64,000 nucleotides of DNA from Erpobdella octoculata (GCA_963978895.1 OZ022241.1:1083541-1147540), one strand, 5' to 3'; shown: positions 49,380 to 61,733, counted from the first letter of the stretch. Program-made: numbers and translations. Notes: generated from the letters alone by a model not told the origin.

Positions 49380-50485
49380 TTCAAGTGTTGAAATCGCGGC
49401 TACCTGTCTGTAACCAACCATTACTTTACCTACTTTACCTTGCCTTACCTTACTTATTATCTTACCCTGCCTTTCTTTACTTTACTTACTTTACCGTACA
49501 CTATCTATAGCAACTTGCTTTACATTTCCTTTCTTTTCCTTATTTCCACCACCAGGTGTTTCAAAACAAGACTGTGGCGTACGTTGGTTTCACCCGCCTC
49601 CCTCCCCTCCCACTCTTTTGATTTAGATGTTTACAACTACAAAAAAAGTAATAAACTTTTCATCCAAAACAATCTATAACCGATGGAGGATGAGTAAAAC
49701 CTAATCAATCAACTTTCTTCCTCCTCCAACAAAAGTCAATAAAATTTAAAATCTAAACAGCAATATATTTCTCATATTTTGTCACTCCAGACAACTTTTT
49801 GCCACCTCCTTAGAAGTGCAACCTTGGAGCGGACAACTGACCACCTTCTAGTTATATCAAGACATCCTTGCCCTCTCCATAACACCACGCCACTGAAACA
49901 GGATATTGTATAACTGTGTAAACGCTAAAATTATTTCCGTATCAAGCAAGGATTAATGGTTTTAGCACCAGCAGCTTCATAATAATTACACGCTTATATC
50001 TCATTCAACTCACCAAGTCGTGAGATGTTAGATACAAATGTTGTTATATGTAATGCTCACGTAGCTATATATTTTATGTAGTTGTCATACAGCGTAAAAG
50101 TATTGTTGTGGTGTTTCTATCTAGCAACACTTCAATCAAAAAGAAAAATGTTGAAAACAGTCAGAACCAACAACTATACAACATAGATATAAAATTTTTT
50201 TCAATAAAACCTCAACATGTTGTGTCTACAATTATTGAAAATATGTTAGCGCTAACATTACATTCCCACCAGTCTCTTAAACCACTCAAATCAACATCGT
50301 CAATTTCTTTATTTCTGGAATCACAATATGAGTACAAAAGTCTCTTATACATGAAATCATTGCTCAAACGAATCATCCTTTTACAATCGTCATCATTATC
50401 ATTTTCACTCTTAAGTTATCACTTTATCACATATACCATTTAGAGCAGTCCAAACTGTATAATGTTTTTCTAGTCTGGGAAGCTG
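49380..50485. other. gene-free stretch
   Basis: Begins with a degenerate TTACC/TTACT-type pentanucleotide tract (49420-49500). No gene or recognised transposon follows. Confidence 0.5.
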
Positions 50486-52402
50486 TCAGAAACGCCAGTT
50501 TATAATTGAGTCATAAAGTTCTCCCCACAAACTAGATATGTAAATTTCAGTTAATTTATTATTCCGTTGTCTTTTGATAGCAGGTGGTTGAATGGTCGGA
50601 TCATTAGTTAGATCTCCCACTCTTTTTCTGGTAACAACGGATTCAGTTGTTGGATTTCTGGAACTTGCTGGGCTTGAGTTGAAAATTTGTTCGTACTTTT
50701 TTATCACTTCACAATATTTTTCCTCTTTTCTATATATAGATTCGAGAAAATTGTCAAATTGGCAAGCAAATTGGTGTTCTTGTTGGTGTCTTGTTGGCGT
50801 GACTGCTTCAAAAAATTGATCAAAATATGGTGGAAGTTCTTTTAATGCAGATAAATATTTTCCGTAAATCCATTTGATAAATGGAACAAGTTTGTCATCA
50901 AAATTTACAAACTGAAAAGCAAATTTAGCCCAGCGGCTGTCAATTTGTAAGAGTTTCATAAGATTACTCTCATGATCTTCAACATCCTCTTCAAACCTTA
51001 CAAGGTGTTCTGCAAACGAATGTAAATATATAAAACTTCTAATTTGAAGCAGCTCGTCCGGCATATCTTCACAGAAAAATGCATCGAAAAACTGCTGTAC
51101 ATTATTATCACCAGTATTTATTACGTCATAAATTATCATTTCTATAAATAAATCAGTTAAATGTCTATTTTCAGAATAGTTAAGTTGATGACGATTAATT
51201 AAAGAGCAAACATTTGTAAAAAAAGACCGAAAAAGACTACTATCTATCCATGGATAAACAACAACAAATATATTACAGTTCAAATCCTGTAAATAACTTC
51301 GCATTAACGGTGAATTTTCATCACAATGTTTTAGGAGGTACATGCATGAATCATAATTCCACTTTTCAAGTTCTAGGGGATCATAGCATAAGAACGAAAA
51401 GGCTCTTATTTCAAACCATTTGAGTTCATCCTCATCATCATCACTATCTTCATATACATTCCCTAGAGCAGTCGCGTGAACATCAATGTGATCCAAATGT
51501 GGCAAGCACTCCAACAATTTTTTCATTTTTTTATTCATACCAGTCTTGTACACTTTTGCACATTTGTTGTTATTAAATTTCCATTCTTTCAGTTTTGTTA
51601 GGCAGCACATTACCTCAATTACATCATCAAATTTACCTCCCAGCATATTCATTAGTATTAGCTTTTCAAGGTTTGTAAAGGTTTCAAGACGTTCCAAGAA
51701 AGAAGGAGTAAAAGCAAATGCTGACAACGATAATTCTTGTAGATTTTCAGGTGGAAATGAAATGTTGAAAGGAAATGATAAATCAAGGTATTCTGCACAG
51801 AAATGTTTTGTGGCAGGATCAAAATTTGGTTTATAAGATAAATACAGCTGTTTTAAATTTGGACAATTCCATACTGAAGTTTTAGTTCGTTCACACAAAG
51901 AACAAGAAGATGAAGTTTTTCTGTAAGCATGAAAAGTAGAATCGAACAAGATGTCAAGTTCGAGTTTTGTTATATTAGCTGAAATGTTTGGAATTCTTGA
52001 GATGATATCATGTGTTAATTTTGCAGATGATTCACTGTAGTAAGGACAGGTTATTGAAACAATAAATGGTTTTTTGTTTTTAGTGATGTCATCAATAAAC
52101 TTGTCCAATTTGTATCTTCCATATTCTCTGATTATAATATCTCGAACATTAGATCTACTTGATTCAATGATGCAAGGCAATAAATGCTTCATCAATATTG
52201 GACGGTTTTTATTCTCTTTCTCTGTTATATTTTTCATCCATCGAAAAGGCACGTGAAGGTCTCTTTTAAATTTGTATGTTAGACCTGCTGATAGATAATC
52301 TTCATCATCAGTTTCTTCGAGGAAGATTTTTTCAAAATTTGTTATTAAAACTTGTTCACAAATCTCTGCGAGAGATCGTAATTTCAAGTTTTTTGAACTC
52401 AT
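50486..52402 (-). CDS. ZYG11-like leucine-rich-repeat protein, copy 3
   Basis: This intronless ORF has 638 residues. ATG at 52402 precedes the BC-box-like R-S-L-A-E-I-C-E-Q-V-L-I-T-N-F-E-K-I at residues 9-26. Leucine-rich repeats run from ~150 to ~310, including N-L-Q-E-L-S-L-S-A-F, N-L-E-K-L-I-L-M-N-M-L-G-G and C-L-P-H-L-D-H-I-D-V. A Cys-rich insert (S-S-C-S-L-C-E-R) lies before the third repeat. The C-terminal half is helical, with F-F-D-A-F-F-C-E-D-M. A basic C-terminal cluster (R-K-R then K-R-Q-R-N-N-K) suggests nuclear import. The first ~280 and last ~75 residues are nearly identical to the copy at 56040-58100, while the middle is strongly diverged. Confidence 0.72.
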   Translation of the reverse strand: MSSKNLKLRSLAEICEQVLITNFEKIFLEETDDEDYLSAGLTYKFKRDLHVPFRWMKNITEKENKNRPILMKHLLPCIIESSRSNVRDIIIREYGRYKLDKFIDDITKNKKPFIVSITCPYYSESSAKLTHDIISRIPNISANITKLELDILFDSTFHAYRKTSSSCSLCERTKTSVWNCPNLKQLYLSYKPNFDPATKHFCAEYLDLSFPFNISFPPENLQELSLSAFAFTPSFLERLETFTNLEKLILMNMLGGKFDDVIEVMCCLTKLKEWKFNNNKCAKVYKTGMNKKMKKLLECLPHLDHIDVHATALGNVYEDSDDDEDELKWFEIRAFSFLCYDPLELEKWNYDSCMYLLKHCDENSPLMRSYLQDLNCNIFVVVYPWIDSSLFRSFFTNVCSLINRHQLNYSENRHLTDLFIEMIIYDVINTGDNNVQQFFDAFFCEDMPDELLQIRSFIYLHSFAEHLVRFEEDVEDHESNLMKLLQIDSRWAKFAFQFVNFDDKLVPFIKWIYGKYLSALKELPPYFDQFFEAVTPTRHQQEHQFACQFDNFLESIYRKEEKYCEVIKKYEQIFNSSPASSRNPTTESVVTRKRVGDLTNDPTIQPPAIKRQRNNKLTEIYISSLWGELYDSIINWRF

Positions 52403-53282
52403 TTCAAGAAAAATTAGTTATTTCCTGAACATTTTAAAATAACATTTTAAATTAACAAATTATCAGAAATTCATATTATTTTCGTTTGGCAATAATTGAA
52501 TATTTATTTACTTATAAGTATTAAATTTACGTTTAAATAAGTAAAAACTCACTTGAAAATATAAACAAGGAGGTAATATTAACCTAAACCGCCTCAATAG
52601 TCTGAAAACAGTAAAATTATCTTGCTTATTTGGTGCTACACTCTCTGAAACACACGTTTAAATTTTATTTAATTTATAACTGAATTATATTCAGCAAGGA
52701 ACTAGAAAATTAGTTATAAAAGTCGAAAATGCTTTAAAAAATTTTTTTTATAAAAGTCGAAAATGCTTGAAAAAGAAAAACGTTATAACCTCAGCAGAAC
52801 AAACTCTATATTTATATAAATGCCCAGATTTGTAGTAAGTTTAGTTAGTATCAGTGATGGTTATTAAGAGTGATGTCAGCTCAAATAATTGTGCATTATC
52901 CATGTGAATACCCAGCAAAAAAATTGAAGAAAGTCTTCATGTTCCTTGCTATTTGTTTTCATAATTTTCTCTGTCAACAAGTTAAGATTATTTATTTATT
53001 CACTCTTTAAATAGCTTAGTGAAAGTATCACGGAAATTAAATATATCAAAATATTAACTTTTAATAATATTAAGCTATGAGTAACTTTTTTGAAAGTTTT
53101 TTATATTTTGCGGAGAGTAGGAGCCCTAGCGGCCTAGCCCTATTACGGCTTGTGCTTGACTAGCTTAACCATTAATATTTATCAATGAGCATAACCTTGG
53201 TTGGTGGTTAAGTAAACAACGTTCGTGTTTTTAGCTGAAGAGTGTAGACAAAAAAGTTTCTTATTTTTCACAGATTGCCAAA
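52403..53282. other. gene-free AT-rich stretch, 5' side of copy 3
   Basis: Upstream of the ATG. No obvious promoter element. No other feature. Confidence 0.5.
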
Positions 53283-53530
53283 TGGATACAAAATGTAATA
53301 AACTTTTAATACTTACTTCATTATATAGTTTAAAATTAGTTTTGTCTAAATATTATCTTAGCAAGATGGGGAAATTTATTTACATAAAGATCACGTGATC
53401 CAGTAATTAATATGCATTAGTTTACGTGGTTATATCTAGTGAACATCATTATTATTAATATTATTCATAGCGCCTCATTAGGGCACCACGCGTCACAAGA
53501 ATCGAGCTCGATACACATTATTTATAAGCA
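53283..53530. repeat. dispersed repeat R, right half (empty-site paralogue)
   Basis: AATGGATACAAAATGTAATA through CATCATTATTATTAATATTA and GGGCACCACGCGTCACAAGA matches 62840-62993 plus 63846-63925, but without the hAT element that interrupts the latter. Confidence 0.75.
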
Positions 53531-54654
53531 TCTCGCATTTTACACCCATCCAATGAGATGCAACCTACTTATAATATTCGAGTTAAGGTTTCATTTTATA
53601 TTCTCGTTATAATCTTTCTTAACGTCTTGATCTCTTGCATTGGACGTCGTCTCGATAATCTGTTATATTTTTTATTTCACTGGCAATCACTGCTTATTCA
53701 AATTTTAAAAAAATTATTTAAAATAAATGTTTTGCAATAAACGAATCTAGAAATATAAGGGTTTGGTTAAAAAACCTGGATTTTTAGCTTACTTGTTTTA
53801 AACTTAAAATTGCATTTTTTGTTTTTAAGAAACCAGCAAATATTTTATTTTATTTTATTTTCATTTGCCATTTTATCAAAAACTATAAAAGCCAATAAAA
53901 TATTTAAATAAATGAAAAATGTTTTTGCGGATTTCCTTCAGATGGCTTTTTATTCACAAAATTGATTTACTCGATAGACCAAATCACATAAACTTTTTAT
54001 TTTATTATCAGTCACTAGCATCAAAATGTGTTTATACAAAAAAAAGGTTTTTCATTTCCAGCTTGAATGAGTAAATTAAAACTTTAGAATGAGAGGGTAA
54101 GGCAAGTGAAAATAATCTTGATCTTTAATAGTTTAGGTAGACTCGGGTGAGTATAAGCTACACAGATCGATTGAGTATTACTGTTCTCACTTTGTAGTAT
54201 TCCGGAACATTTACCTGCGGATGTTTTCCTCTGGATATTTCCTTCGGGGTTTTGTTAGATTAAAAAAAAACTAATTAAAAATATTATTTAAAATTAAGCA
54301 ACTTTGTGAAAAAAGATAAATTGGTCTCGGACTTTACAATCTTGAAATATATTAAGTTTTCAAGCATTGTAGTTCTTGTATTTTATTGTGTCGTGACATT
54401 ATAATGAAATAAAGATGCTATCACGGAAAGGCTCTACAAGAAACAAAACAACTGAAATGATTAAAGAAAAGTAAGTAAAGACTTATTCAAAATAGATAAA
54501 TCCTGATAAAGATCTTCAATTGTTTGCTCTAATTTGGCATTTCAAAGAGGCTAAATTTGACCAGAAATTAGTACTACACGTTCCAGCCAAAAATGTTTAT
54601 TCCTGTGTCGATAAGGTTGTTTGTTTAAAGCCTCTAGAACCCCCTAGCTATTAT
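53531..54654. other. gene-free AT-rich stretch
   Basis: No gene or clear repeat. Confidence 0.45.
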
Positions 54655-55445
54655 TAATATTACTATTAAATTACCAGTGGGATTAAGAATGTGGGGCGTA
54701 GGTGTAATAAAATTATCACAACAGAAGAAAATATTTATTCAAAATTGTTTTAATTTTAAAATAAATCAAACCTTACATGTAATTTATTACTTGAAAATTT
54801 CAATAAATAAAATCAGCATTTAAATAAAGAAATATCAAAAAACTTTGTGCAAGATCCGATAAAGTAACAAAAAGCCCTTACGTTTTATTGTAATTATGGA
54901 CTTCTTAAAATAACAAGTTCACAAATCTATGCTGTAATGTACCTTTGCATTACATAAGGTTGCCTATAAATTTCAGCAAAAAAGTTTTAGTAAAATTTAA
55001 TATATATCCAAATTGATGCCCAATGAAATTAATAACAAAATAATGATTTTATATAACAAAAAAATTTGAGATGAGAACGAAAACTATGACAATTAATTGG
55101 TTAAAAATCTGGTTTCATTGAAAGATCAAATCAATTTTTAGATCAGAAAGATATATTGTTCGATGGCTTTCATTTTGGCATAGCCGCAGAATGGCATTTT
55201 GGGTTTGGCGTGAAAATTCAGCTATAGTATATACAATATTGGCTAAAGTTCTGTCCTCAAATTCCGGTTGTAATAACATAAATGAACTTTAAAATGTACA
55301 TCATACTTATTTTTAAGGTCCGTTATAAACTTAAGAAAAGCGTAAAGGGCTATTTTATAAGTGAGGTGGGTTCTCAAACCAATGAGAGACCCAGGGATAA
55401 ATCCCCACCAGCCCCCTTCTCGACAGACTTGTGGGTATTATGCTT
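54655..55445. repeat. dispersed repeat R, left half, with a ~320 bp insertion
   Basis: Matches 62365-62830 (AATAAAATTATCACA, AATCAGCATTTAAATAA, GTGCAAGATCC, TAAGGTCCGTTATAAACTTA, CCAGGGATAAATCCC). Relative to that copy there is an extra block from about 54958 to 55281, with ACATAA at both junctions. Confidence 0.7.
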
Positions 55446-55643
55446 CTTTTAGTATAGAAAACAATGTACACAGCATTAACTGCTAATTTCTTCCCGCCAG
55501 CGAAAACTGTCGAAATGGAGATAAACTTATTTTACTAAAATTTATATCCATTTTTAAATAGTTAATAAGATTACATATAACCAAATAAAAAAATTTAATG
55601 AAAATACCATAAGTATTTAAGTAATTATAAAAGTTATAAAATC

Positions 55644-55815
<172 letters not shown>

Positions 55816-56039
55816 CCCTTGGACAAACAAACGGATAAGAAAGCAAGTATAAATAATTATATATTGATAAAGTTGTTCAATTATATTAGTGATATTTTCT
55901 CGATAATATCGAACTACATAGGTATATGTCCAAGCATGAAATTCATCATCGTCAATTTTTTCGCCAGATTCATGACCATGAGGGCAAAAATTGTATTATA
56001 TAAAATCCTTTCATCATTATCATAATTATCGTAACTATT

Positions 56040-58100
56040 TTAATCATCATCGCCATAATCGTCATCAATATTATCATTATCATCATCATCACTATCATAA
56101 TCCATCCTATCATCCGTCAGACCAACATTAGAAACCCAAGAACTATGCAGTCCTCTAACAAAAGTACCGTGCAACTTTAAAGCTAATTCATAAAGTTCTT
56201 CCCACAAACTAGATATGTAAGTTTCAGTTAATTTATTATTCCGTTGTCTTTTGATAGCAGGTGGTTGAATGGTCGGATCATTAGTTAGATCTCCCACTCT
56301 TTTTCGGGTAACAACGGATTCAGTTGTTGTATTTCTAGAACTTGCTGGATTTGAGTTGAAAATTTGTTCGTACTTTTTTATCACTTCACAATATTTTTTA
56401 TCTTTTCTACATATGAATTCGAGAAAAATGTTAAACATTTGAGCAAGTTCGCTTCCTAGTTGGTGTCTTGTTGGCATAACTGTTTTCAGAAACTGATCAA
56501 AATATGGTGGAAATTCACCAAATGTATCAAAGTATTTTAGGCAAATCAATTTCAAAAATGGAAAAACAATGTCTTCAATTTTTATAAACTGAAATGCAAA
56601 TTTAGCCCAGCGGCTGTCATGTTTTAAGAGTTTCATAACATTGAGATAATTATTTGTACAATCTTCAGTCGTAGAGGAAATTTTGCCAAATGATCTAATA
56701 TCGTTTATAAGCGAAAATAAATAAGTAAAACTTCTCATTTGGAGCAAATTTTCTGACAAATCCTCACAAAAGAATGCATCCAAAAACAACTGCACTTCAA
56801 CTTCATCGAATTTTATTATGTCAAACTTTAACAATTTTCTTAATATGTCAATGTAGTATTTATTTTCCGAAAAATTAATTTGACGACGATTAACTAAAAA
56901 TCCAAAACAATTAGTGAAGTACTTTCGAACATTATCTCTATAAAAGTCAGTGTCATAATAAACATCTATCTTTTCAGAGGTCAATTGATGAAGATATTTT
57001 CGTATTAACAAGGAATTCACATCAGCCAGTTCAAATCCTTGTATGCGTATCCCAATATTGAAAATGCCTTCTCTTCCAGTTTCATAACATGATTTTGAAA
57101 ATTCCTTTATATTATACCATTTTTCAAATTCATCATCATAATCATCTACATCTGCTAGAGCGGTCAGACCTACGTCAATTGAATCTAAGTGTGGCAAACA
57201 AGTTAACAATCTTATCATTTGCTCATTCATACCGAATTCGTACTTTTTAACACATTCGTTGTTGTTAAATATCAATTCTATAAGTTTTGTTAGGCAGCAC
57301 ATTACCTCAATTACATCATCAAATTTACCTCCCAGCATATTAATAAGTATTAACTTTTCAAGGTTTGTAAAGGTTTCAAGACGTTCCAAGAATGAAGAAG
57401 TAAAAACGAATGCTGACAATGATAATTCTTGTAGATTTTCAGGTGGAAATGAAATATTGAAAGGAAATGATAAATCAAGGTATTCTCCACAGAAATGTTT
57501 TGTTGCAGGATCAAAATTTGGTTTATAAGATAAATACAGCTGTTTTAAATTTGGACAATTCCATACTGAAGTTTTAGTTCGTTCACACAAAGAACAAGAA
57601 GATGAAGTTTTTCTGTAAGCATGAAAAGTAGAATCGAACAAGATGTCAAGTTCGAGTTTTGTTATATTAGCTGAAATGTTTGGAATTCTTGAGATGATAT
57701 CATGTGTTAATGTTGCAGATGATTCACTGTAGTAAGGACAGGTTATTGAAACAATAAATGGTTTTTTGTTTCTTGTTATGTCATCAATAAACTTGTCCAA
57801 TTTGTATCTTCCATATTCTCTGATTACAATATCTCGAAAATTAGATCTACTTGATTCGATGATGCAAGGCAACAAATGTTTCATTAATATTGGACGGTTT
57901 TTATCTTCTTTCTGTGTTATATTTTTCATCCATCGAAAAGGCACGTGAAGGTCTCTTTTAAATTTGTATGTTAGACCTGCTGATAGATAATCTTCATCAT
58001 CAGTTTCTTCGAGGAAGATTTTTTCAAAGTTGTCTATTAAAACTTTTTCACAAATTTCTCCAAGAGATGGTACTTTATAAATCCGGTTTATTGAATTCAT
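56040..58100 (-). CDS. ZYG11-like leucine-rich-repeat protein, copy 4
   Basis: This intronless ORF has 686 residues. ATG at 58100 precedes P-S-L-G-E-I-C-E-K-V-L-I-D-N-F-E-K-I, the clearest BC/VHL-box-like motif of the four. The leucine-rich repeats are as in copy 3 (N-L-E-K-L-I-L-I-N-M-L-G-G; C-L-P-H-L-D-S-I-D-V). The helical second half differs from copy 3 over ~300 residues. The basic cluster (R-K-R ... K-R-Q-R-N-N-K) is conserved. The protein continues ~50 residues beyond the end of copy 3 into an acidic tail of D-D-D-D runs derived from an in-frame GAT/ATC-rich sequence at 56040-56100. It is predicted to be a nuclear cullin-2/Elongin substrate receptor. The substrate is unknown. Confidence 0.72.
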   Translation of the reverse strand: MNSINRIYKVPSLGEICEKVLIDNFEKIFLEETDDEDYLSAGLTYKFKRDLHVPFRWMKNITQKEDKNRPILMKHLLPCIIESSRSNFRDIVIREYGRYKLDKFIDDITRNKKPFIVSITCPYYSESSATLTHDIISRIPNISANITKLELDILFDSTFHAYRKTSSSCSLCERTKTSVWNCPNLKQLYLSYKPNFDPATKHFCGEYLDLSFPFNISFPPENLQELSLSAFVFTSSFLERLETFTNLEKLILINMLGGKFDDVIEVMCCLTKLIELIFNNNECVKKYEFGMNEQMIRLLTCLPHLDSIDVGLTALADVDDYDDEFEKWYNIKEFSKSCYETGREGIFNIGIRIQGFELADVNSLLIRKYLHQLTSEKIDVYYDTDFYRDNVRKYFTNCFGFLVNRRQINFSENKYYIDILRKLLKFDIIKFDEVEVQLFLDAFFCEDLSENLLQMRSFTYLFSLINDIRSFGKISSTTEDCTNNYLNVMKLLKHDSRWAKFAFQFIKIEDIVFPFLKLICLKYFDTFGEFPPYFDQFLKTVMPTRHQLGSELAQMFNIFLEFICRKDKKYCEVIKKYEQIFNSNPASSRNTTTESVVTRKRVGDLTNDPTIQPPAIKRQRNNKLTETYISSLWEELYELALKLHGTFVRGLHSSWVSNVGLTDDRMDYDSDDDDNDNIDDDYGDDD

Positions 58101-58294
58101 TTCAAAAAGATTAAATTTTTTCCTGAATTGAAAGTATTTTATAGTTCAAAATACAATTCATTCAACTAAAATTTATTAGTCACCTAAACAAAACAAGTTT
58201 TGCCTAAAGGCGACGGCGTGAAATAATATAAATTAAAAAGTTTTACCATTATTAAGTAAATGAGTTTTTAAAGAGATTTTAAAGTCAATAGTTT

Positions 58295-58990
58295 CTAATA
58301 TCTTGATAGAAGATGGTAGGCAGAAAAAGCTCTTTTCGCGTAATTATGACGAACGCAGATGATGAACGGAGTCTGCGTCTTTCCGAGATCGAGCAGGTAA
58401 GTTGGTAAGCTGTTTTGAAAAATATTGTAAGTAAGTGCTAGTAGTTTATAAGAAATTATGGGCGGAATAGAAAGCCAGTGCAATTGACGGAGGATAGGAG
58501 AGATATGTTCAAGGGTTGGTGCACCAACAACCAGGCGGGCGGCGGAATGGAGAACACTCGTATAAGGGTGAAGAGTCGAAACGGGGAGGCCAGCCAAAAT
58601 TCCATTACAGTAATCCAATCTTGAGAGAACAAAAGCATGGATGAGAATCTTGAGACAGGACTGGTCTAGAGATGATCTTATCTATCGAATGCGGTGAATG
58701 TGAAAAAAGCAGGCAAGGGATACTGAGGATGTATGAGGGATGAAGCTAAGTGAGCTGTCAAAGAAAACTCCTAGGCTACGAATAGATCCAACAGGAGAAA
58801 CATTGTCAGCACCAAGGGGTAAGCTGTAGTTTTGAAGAAGACAGGTATTAGTCATTCCACGATGAAAACATTCAAAACATATCAGTTCAGTTTTTAAAGG
58901 ATTGAGATGGAGGCGCATGGCAGCACTCCAATCTTCTTTTTCAGCGACACAAGCAGAGAGTTTGTCACTAGCCAGCTGAACCCGATCAAC
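58295..58990 (-). pseudogene. L2/CR1-like non-LTR reverse transcriptase, C-terminal part
   Basis: The minus strand reads, in shifted frames, W-S-A-A-M-R-L-H-L-N-P-L-K-T-E-L, S-L-G-V-F-F-D-S-S-L-S, D-Y-C-N-G-I-L-A-G-L-P, A-A-R-L-V-V, L-H-W-L-S-I-P and Y-L-L-D-L. These are motifs in correct order from the thumb to the C-terminus of L2/CR1-type elements. One frameshift lies near 58680. It lacks the catalytic palm. Confidence 0.85.
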
Positions 58991-59290
58991 GGCCGTGTGA
59001 AAGTATAGCTATTAGAAATTTATTATATTTTGTGACAATAATTAAATTTTAATTTTTTAGATACTTTAAACTATCAAAAAATTATAAAATTCAGTCAACA
59101 TGTATTGCGCTATTTATGTGGCGAACAATAGCGCTCTGTCATGAACTTACCAAACAGGAATGCTTTCAGTCCACGACGAAAAACATTGAGTGACGTGGAA
59201 AACCAGAGTAAGTAAAGAGAAAAATCGTTTAGTAAATGAAGGTAAGAAAGTGATCACAACATTCTAATTCAACGATTACAGTGTTTACAT

Positions 59291-59458
59291 TTGTCCTGTG
59301 ATCTGACCTACCACGTTGCTGATTGGTTTTGGTTATACCTAACGAATTTCCTGTTTTATGTCAGAGATAACATTTTATCATCTCCACTCTCATCTTTTGA
59401 CTGCAATGTTTCACAGGGTTCCATTCTTGGCCCATTTATCTTCTCTTTTTACACCAGT
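59291..59458 (+). pseudogene. L2/CR1-like reverse transcriptase palm fragment
   Basis: The plus strand encodes W-L-Y-L-T-N-F-L-F-Y-V, C-N-V-S-Q-G-S-I-L-G-P-F-I-F-S-F-Y-T-S. This is the conserved (P/S)QGS-x-LGP-x2-F motif of reverse transcriptases. It is cut short by the hAT end at 59456 and oriented opposite to the fragment at 58295. Confidence 0.8.
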
Positions 59459-60610
59459 GGTTTCAAACACACGGCCGGCGGGCCAATTGAGTTAAGTCGT
59501 TGATCAAAGTTCGATGCAAGTGCGGCCCGCTGTGGCGATTACGAAGTAAATTAAAATGAGATTTTATGAAAGAGGAGTTGTTCACAATGATGCTAATGCA
59601 TGGTTAGACCACCGCTCAAGAGATATTTTGCCAGCTGTGTAATGCTATTGTGGATGCCGGCTTACCATGGAAGATTATTGCTGGAATAATAACAGAAGAA
59701 GCACTTTCAATGACAGCAGCGACGGATCCAGGGGGATGTGGGGGATGCATCCCTCCCACCAGATTACTAAAAAAAAATTTGTATATGCTAAAAAATGTTT
59801 TTTTTCAAGTCCCACCAGATTTATCGACGAATCCAGTAGGAATGCGGGTATGAACCTTCGCTATATTACTGTGAAACGAGAGTGCACACCGGCATGGGAA
59901 TCCCATTACTAAATATACAGCTGAACGGAGCTTCAGTGCCATGAAGATATTGAAAGGCTCATTGCGCAGCTAATGCTTCAAGTTTAGTAATGTGATGTCG
60001 GTCATTGTGAAATGCATTAACCGTATAATATCCAGAAGCTTAAAGCACAGTCAGTTTCATGCTTTTTGGAAGAAATAATTTGCATATAAGGAAGGGAACC
60101 ACGTTGAAAAAGTGTGAGATTTTAGAAAAAACGATGGAATGGCTGTTCTTGTGCTAAATAATTTCAAATGGCTCTTAAAATTTGAACGCAGATTTGCAGA
60201 TTTTAAGACTCACGGAGCCACTTCTAAAAATTTTGCTGACCTCTTTTCTTTCGGTGTCCATGATGACCCCCTGTGCTGCAGATGGAACTCATTGACTTGC
60301 TATGTTCAGCGAGGTGAATAGAAAAACAGACAAGCTTGAACAGTTTTTTAGAAAATTGTCCCCCACAAAACTCTGGGAAGCAGAGCTTTCCAGAATGCTC
60401 AGCCGGACTATGAGTTTTTTTGGGAACCCAAACATCTATGAAAAGCTGTTCCCCACCATAAACTTCAATAATTCTAAGTACACGTCCAAACTCACGGATG
60501 AGCATCTTCAAGTTATACTGAGGGTTTCAACTGGTTCCTCCATCAAGCGAAATATGTTTCAGCTGTCTGAGGGGAAACGCAGCCAGGTCTTTTTTAGCAA
60601 GGAACAGTAA
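59456..60610 (+). pseudogene. decayed hAT transposon with GTF2IRD2/ZBED-like transposase
   Basis: Begins CAGTGGTTTCAAACACACGG, a Charlie-like hAT end. Remnants in several frames follow the order of the transposase: V-M-S-V-I-V-K-C-I-N-R-I-I-S-R-S-L (about 59990), a segment resembling G-K-V-L-K-R-F (about 60095), F-E-R-R-F-A-D-F (about 60185), L-Q-M-E-L-I-D-L (about 60280), and the dimerisation region F-F-G-N-P-N-I-Y-E-K-L-F, S-K-L-T-D-E-H-L-Q (60415-60510). There are multiple frameshifts, and a GC-rich insertion occupies part of 59720-59850. The right terminal end was not found. Confidence 0.75.
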
Positions 60611-61620
60611 ATATAACAAAGGCAGCAGAAGTGCCAGTCAAGCCAGACTTACGAGGGTTATTAATTAAATTATTTAGGTAAAGTGGAGAAAAACAATTCT
60701 TAATTTTTTACATGAAAAAATAATTTTTGAAAAAAGTTTTATAATTAAGAGTTAACCAATGGCTCCCCTGGTGTTATTAAAATTATTTTAACACATTACA
60801 TACATGAAAAACAACAACCAAACAAACCTCCTGAACGTATTTTATAATTAATAACAGCATGTTTCTGCTTGCAAACAATTTTAAATTTATTTTCTTAGAG
60901 TTGTAAAATTTACGTTATAATAAATTAAAACTTACTTTGAACGTTTAAACAAGGAAGTAATTATAACCTTACCCGATAAGACTAATATAAAACCGTTGTC
61001 ATAACAAAATAAAAATAAATTTTTATATTTAACCTTTAGAACGTATTTTGAATAAATTAATTTAAAATAAAATATACAGGTAAGTCGTTGATCAAATTAA
61101 TTTAAAACAAAATATTACAAGTAAGTCGTTGATCAAATTAATTTAAAACAAAAATATACAGTAAGTCATTAATTGAGGGAGTCGCGTTTTTCCTAAATAA
61201 AATTTTTGTACATTTTTAAAATTATAATATAATTTAATTTGTAAAACTTTTTTAACGAAAACAATAAATTATCCCGAAGAGGGCAAGACTTAGTATGAAA
61301 TACACAGCTGACCTCGTCCACCTCACCCCGGAACTTTACGCCCAGGCCCGTCGAGATGATGGAGGCCCGAGGCCAGGGGCCACTCACTTTGGTGTGTCTC
61401 TAGATCCCTATTATTAATATCTATATTATGGTAGCCCAAGTCACTCACTCACTCACTGATTCTGTCACGCTTACGTAATTAGTCGTATAGACGATATCGA
61501 TGTGCACGTAAGTGTAAGATGAAAATGGTTCATCTTACGTATATTTGTGTAAATAGCTTATTTTATTATCTCTTATTATGTTAATTAGTGTATTATGTAT
61601 GTGCGTCGCTTGTATATGTA
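60611..61620. other. gene-free AT-rich stretch
   Basis: Contains a ~48 bp tandem repeat (61056-61173), a GC-richer patch (61310-61390) and CACT repeats near 61440. No gene. Confidence 0.5.
61056..61173. repeat. ~48 bp tandem repeat, about 2.5 units
   Basis: The unit AATTAATTTAAAACAAAATA then ..ACA(A)GTAAGTCGTTGATCA occurs three times, the last incomplete. Confidence 0.85.
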
Positions 61621-61733
61621 TCCTGATTAGTCTGTGTATATATACGTGTATCCTGATTAGTCTGTGTATATATACGTGTATCCTGATTGGTCTTTGTATA
61701 TATACCTTTGTTCTAATTGGTCGGCGTATATCC

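Noticed and set aside
61440..61470. Short CACT direct repeats as a CRISPR-like array
   Set aside because: Plain four-base tandem repeats without spacers, in a metazoan genome. No CRISPR is expected or seen.
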